In this document: one piece after another, positions 55,515 through 58,618 of the stretch
Layout of the letters: each line of letters starts with the position of its first letter
How positions within the stretch are numbered: position 1 is the stretch's first letter
DNA from: an uncultured Granulosicoccaceae bacterium
Lineage (GTDB): Bacteria > Pseudomonadota > Gammaproteobacteria > Granulosicoccales > Granulosicoccaceae
DNA length: 58,618 bases
Direction: 5' to 3'
Assembly (NCBI GenBank): GCA_938003855.1
Contig: CALKXD010000138.1
Coordinates: 1 to 58,618 of the forward strand
Program-made: the position numbers and the translations under genes
Notes under the pieces: generated by a model
What the model was told of the DNA's origin: nothing
The model's input: only the letters and a program-made list of their open reading frames with translations
Database searches by the model: none

Positions 55515-56522
55515 CTAGTGAAACGCGGATATCCCTACAGCGCTATAAAGATCCTTGATAAACGGTGCACTGTGCTGGCGTGCTTTTTCCGCACCAGCAT
55601 CGAGCACTTTGCTGATTTCCTGCGGCTGAGCCATCAGTTCCACATAGCGTTCGCGCGGCTCATTCAGGAGAGAGTTTAGGTGTTCGAACAAATATTGTTT
55701 CATTTCACCCCAGGCTATTCCTTCTTCGTAGCGAACCCTGACATCATCGGCCTGTTGCTTCGTCGAAAACGCCCGGAAAATTTCAAACAGAGTGTTGCCA
55801 TCCGCCTGTTTCGGCTCACCGGGTTCCTGCGAGTTGGTTTTAATCCGCATGATTGCTTTGCGAAATTGTTTTTCCGGCGCGAAAAGGGGAATAGTGTTGT
55901 TGTAGCTTTTACTCATTTTGCGCCCGTCAAGCCCCGCCAACACAGCGGAGGATTCATCAACAACGGCTTCCGGCAAGACAAAAAAGTCCCCGTAATGATG
56001 GTTGAATCGCTGCGCGATATCGCGTGCCATTTCGATATGCTGAATTTGATCTTTACCCACCGGCACTTTGTGAGCCTTGAACATCAATATGTCGGCAGCC
56101 ATCAGCACCGGATAGCTAAACAAACCCATCGTAATGCCTTTATCCGGGTCGGGTGATCCGGAATCTTCATTCTCCTGAACGACAGCCTTATAGGCGTGCG
56201 CCCGATTCATTAACCCCTTTGACGTCTGACACGTCAACAACCAGGTCAATGCGGGAATCTCGGGAATGTCGGACTGGCAGTAAAAAACCGCTTTTTCGCT
56301 GTCCAGGCCCAGCGCCAGCCAGCTTGCAGCAATTTCCAGCCTGGACTGCTGCACCGCAGCAGGGTCGGTGTTCTTGATCAAGGCGTGCAAATCGGCAAGA
56401 AAGTAGAAATTTTCCGTGTCGGCACGCCTGCTTGCATCGATTGCCGGTTTTATTGCGCCCGCGTAGTTGCCAAGGTGGGGAGTACCACTGGTCGTGATAC
56501 CGGTTAGATATACCTCTTTCAT
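55515..56522 (-). CDS. trpS: Tryptophanyl-tRNA synthetase
   Basis: 335 residues from ATG 56522 (an upstream in-frame start would add nine). The class I signature is GTPHLGNY (HIGH equivalent) near residue 13, and GRKMSKSYNNT is near 195. It charges tRNA-Trp in the cytoplasm. Length matches the common bacterial enzyme. A downstream gene for an unknown membrane protein follows closely. Confidence 0.96.
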   Translation of the reverse strand: MKEVYLTGITTSGTPHLGNYAGAIKPAIDASRRADTENFYFLADLHALIKNTDPAAVQQSRLEIAASWLALGLDSEKAVFYCQSDIPEIPALTWLLTCQTSKGLMNRAHAYKAVVQENEDSGSPDPDKGITMGLFSYPVLMAADILMFKAHKVPVGKDQIQHIEMARDIAQRFNHHYGDFFVLPEAVVDESSAVLAGLDGRKMSKSYNNTIPLFAPEKQFRKAIMRIKTNSQEPGEPKQADGNTLFEIFRAFSTKQQADDVRVRYEEGIAWGEMKQYLFEHLNSLLNEPRERYVELMAQPQEISKVLDAGAEKARQHSAPFIKDLYSAVGISAFH

Positions 56523-56983
56523 GCAGCGCGCTTCTCTTTGAACTTTCATGTTACTGGTCGACCATATTACCAGTAGTTCACCTATAATTTGTTAAAACTC
56601 AGTCTTCTACGTCTATAGTTTATTACGAATTCTACATATCAAACTCTACATGCCCGAATCAGGCCGTTTTGATGGGTTTTGCCGGTTTGATCGCGTCATT
56701 GGAAAAAAAATGTCAAGTGATTGGCGAACAACTTCAACGTGCCGCTATATTAACGTGCGACCACTATAAACCGAGACTGTTGTGTTTTTGATACATTGGG
56801 CGAAAGTGGGACTCGTGTCCCAGCATTTGGCACTAGTACGGGTTATCACAAAGATACCTCTGCACTGCGGCCAATGGCACACAGCGCAGTTAACAATGGG
56901 CATAGATTTTTAATGAGATACGGAAAACCAAAAATGACGCATCTCAACGATGAAACGGTATCTCGCCCTGTCTACCAGCAAGC
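56523..56983. other. Divergent intergenic region, trpS / glycosyltransferase
   Basis: About 460 bases, AT-richer than its surroundings. A possible forward promoter is TTGTTA near 56588 with TATAGT 19 bases on, but spacing is poor. An open frame at 56934-56987 (17 residues) ends in ATGA overlapping the glycosyltransferase start; it could be a leader peptide or chance. Confidence 0.35.
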
Positions 56984-58195
56984 ATGAAAGTTAAGACCAA
57001 TATGAACCGCCGCAAACAAGAACTCCGTGTTGCGATAGTGCATGACTGGTTACCACTGGTCGGCGGTGCTGAGCGCGTACTCGAGCAATTGCTGGCAGTC
57101 TATCCGCAGGCAGATGTGTTCACCCTTTTTGATTTTGTATCCCGCGACGATGCCCGGTTTCTGAAAGGCGTCTCGGTCACAACCAGCGTGCTACAGAAAT
57201 TCCCCTTCGCAAAACGCCACTACCGCAACCTGCTGCCATTGTTTCCGTTTGCTATCGAGCAATTTGATCTAAGCCAGTACGATCTGGTCATCTCGTCCAG
57301 TTCAGCCGTTGCCAAGGGCGTTATTACCTCACCCGACCAACTGCACGTGTGCTACTGCCATTCCCCGATGCGGTACGCGTGGGATCTTCAGGCACAATAC
57401 CTCGAGCAAACCGGCCTCAAAACCGGCATTCGGTCAATGTTCATACGCTACATACTCTTTCGACTGCGGATGTGGGATGTGGTCTCTGCAAACCGAGTTG
57501 ACTCCTTCATCGCAAACTCGGGCTATATCAGTGCCCGAATAGCGAAAACCTATCGCCGAAACTCGACGGTTATTTATCCACCGGTCGATATTGATCGATT
57601 TCAGGTCAAGCAACACAAGGAAGACTTCTACCTTGCCGCTTCCCGACAGGTGCCCTACAAACGAATCGACCTCATCGTTGAGGCGTTCCGACAAATGCCG
57701 GACAAAAAGCTGATTGTTATCGGTGACGGGCCGGAGCACAGAAAAATCAAGGCTCTGGCAGGCGACAACGTCGAGATACTTGGCTATCAGCCTGATGCTG
57801 TCCTGATAGACTACCTGCGACGAGCCAAGGCGTTTGTCTTTGCCGCACAGGAAGATTTTGGAATCTTGCCGGTCGAGGCGCAGGCGTGTGGCACACCGGT
57901 GGTGGCTTTCGGCAGAGGCGGTGCCCGCGAGACAGTACTTGATAAATTTACCGGTTTGCTATTCGACGAACAAACCACTGAGTCACTGGTCGATGCGATC
58001 GCGCGCTTTGAACGACTGCAGGGTAACTTCAGAATCCCCGATATCCGCATTCACGCAGAATCTTTCTCAACCGAGCGCTTTAAAAGCAATATCAAGCGAC
58101 ATATTGACGACCAGTTCGCCAAAATGTGGAACACCAAAAATGCTCAAACACTGTCTGCCGACTCCGGCGATGCGGTAAAAAAATACCCGCACTAA
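56984..58195 (+). CDS. Glycosyltransferase family 4 (GT-B fold)
   Basis: 403 residues; a second ATG at 57002 may be used. The N-terminal domain has VAIVHDWLPLVGGAERVL (near residue 15), with the Gly-Gly-Ala-Glu loop typical of GT4. The C-terminal donor-binding domain shows YLAASRQVPYKRIDLIVEA near 216, VIGDGPEHRKIK near 243 and the EX7E-type end FVFAAQEDFGILPVEAQACGTP split over ~285-305, with Glu residues contacting the nucleotide-sugar. It would add a sugar to a growing surface polysaccharide at the inner face of the membrane. The following gene looks like a flippase, so this is probably a polysaccharide or O-antigen locus extending beyond the window. Confidence 0.92.
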   Translation: MKVKTNMNRRKQELRVAIVHDWLPLVGGAERVLEQLLAVYPQADVFTLFDFVSRDDARFLKGVSVTTSVLQKFPFAKRHYRNLLPLFPFAIEQFDLSQYDLVISSSSAVAKGVITSPDQLHVCYCHSPMRYAWDLQAQYLEQTGLKTGIRSMFIRYILFRLRMWDVVSANRVDSFIANSGYISARIAKTYRRNSTVIYPPVDIDRFQVKQHKEDFYLAASRQVPYKRIDLIVEAFRQMPDKKLIVIGDGPEHRKIKALAGDNVEILGYQPDAVLIDYLRRAKAFVFAAQEDFGILPVEAQACGTPVVAFGRGGARETVLDKFTGLLFDEQTTESLVDAIARFERLQGNFRIPDIRIHAESFSTERFKSNIKRHIDDQFAKMWNTKNAQTLSADSGDAVKKYPH

Positions 58196-58445
58196 CCGCT
58201 GCCCGCTAGTGGCACACTTTTCGATAGCGACTCTTATGCATCCGGGGTTTTTCCGTAAACCCGTAAGACCCCGCATGATCTGATTTTCAGTTCGTGCCAG
58301 GTCGTCGCAGCGTTGCAATAGTTAACAATTGCCCGTGTAATAATCAGTCAGTCTCTGTATCGAACCGAAGCAACTACCCTATCGATGACTACCTCTAGAG
58401 TAAGCCACCATTTTTAAGGCACTAGGCGCAACTTTTTCAGGAGCG

Positions 58446-58618
58446 ATGGTCACCATGGTGTGCCATTTCTTCACTCTTATGTTTCTGGCTAGAATGCTGG
58501 ACGAAGAGTCTATGGGCATCTACTTCATTGCCATCATGGTAACGTTTTTACTCAAGTTACTGAGTGACCTTGGCGTCGATCTCTCTTTCGTCAAAAAATA
58601 CCCGGAGCAATTGTTAAC
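58446..58618 (+). CDS. Polysaccharide flippase-like protein, 5' part (cut by window end)
   Basis: At least 57 codons open to the window edge. The segment MFLARMLDEESMGIYFIAIMV matches in outline the N-terminal pattern of Wzx/MATE-type flippases (long helix, then LAR-x-L-x-x-x-x-x-G-x-Y, then a second helix and SDLGVDLS). The start is uncertain. AGGAG is too close to ATG 58446 (two bases) and 12 bases from ATG 58455. In-frame sequence upstream (IFKALGATFSGA) also fits a flippase, but a TAA at 58401 blocks it; a one-base change in the T5 tract at 58411-58415 would connect it to ATG 58385. A flippase here fits the preceding glycosyltransferase. Confidence 0.65.
   Translation, partial: MVTMVCHFFTLMFLARMLDEESMGIYFIAIMVTFLLKLLSDLGVDLSFVKKYPEQLL

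Overview
The window looks like a chromosomal segment of a free-living, probably marine, Gammaproteobacterium. The grounds are the linkage engB / cytochrome c4 / dsbA, a type II citrate synthase, an RND efflux pump, a TruC-type pseudouridine synthase, and many exported proteins carrying OmpA domains or acidic calcium-binding repeats. No phage, transposase, integrase, plasmid or CRISPR gene was seen. Genus-level placement is not possible from reading alone; the C-terminal sorting-like tails on two repeat proteins point to lineages that carry dedicated intramembrane sorting proteases.

Layout. 1-3.5 kb: a short peptide with a duplicated 19-residue motif, a DUF6065-like protein, a winged-helix/TolB/TPR protein and a tRNA-Arg(TCG). 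3.6-7 kb: a hydrolase-dehydrogenase pair matching the last steps of the non-phosphorylative L-fucose/rhamnose route, divergent from a GMC flavoprotein. 7.3-14.5 kb: a small lipoprotein, a stand-alone Lrp-type sensing domain, an RND adaptor-permease pair, an unknown exported protein and a DUF2892 protein. 14.6-18.6 kb: argG, gltA and an aldose-epimerase-like protein. 18.7-22 kb: a membrane-anchored Ser/Thr kinase and an Ig-like membrane protein. 22-27.4 kb: TerC, an MFS carrier, an exported helix-hairpin-helix protein with a lysine tail, and RecQ. 27.5-31.5 kb: a DUF1800/DUF1501 pair plus a periplasmic protein. 31.6-37.8 kb: an ATM1-type ABC exporter, a GhrA-like reductase, an aquaporin with an unusual charged tail, a TIM-barrel isomerase and TruC.

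37.9-45.9 kb holds the most striking block: four co-directional genes arranged as OmpA protein, giant repeat protein, OmpA protein, repeat protein, so the same two-gene module appears twice. Both repeat proteins end in a similar Cys / Asp-Pro / transmembrane / basic tail that looks like a surface sorting signal. 46.2-52 kb continues the envelope theme: an XdhC-like protein, an unknown exported protein, then a translationally coupled pair made of an inner-membrane-anchored BON/OmpA protein and a membrane-anchored coiled-coil protein. 52.1-56.5 kb carries housekeeping genes (dsbA, cytochrome c4, engB, trpS) and an unknown membrane protein. 57-58.6 kb begins a polysaccharide locus (GT4 glycosyltransferase, then a cut-off flippase-like gene).

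Most likely undescribed items: (1) the repeat peptide with its DUF6065-like neighbour, where the two repeat copies differ mainly at synonymous third positions; (2) the doubled OmpA / calcium-repeat / sorting-tail module; (3) the coupled BON-OmpA and coiled-coil pair; (4) the aquaporin with a D/Y/R/G-rich tail.
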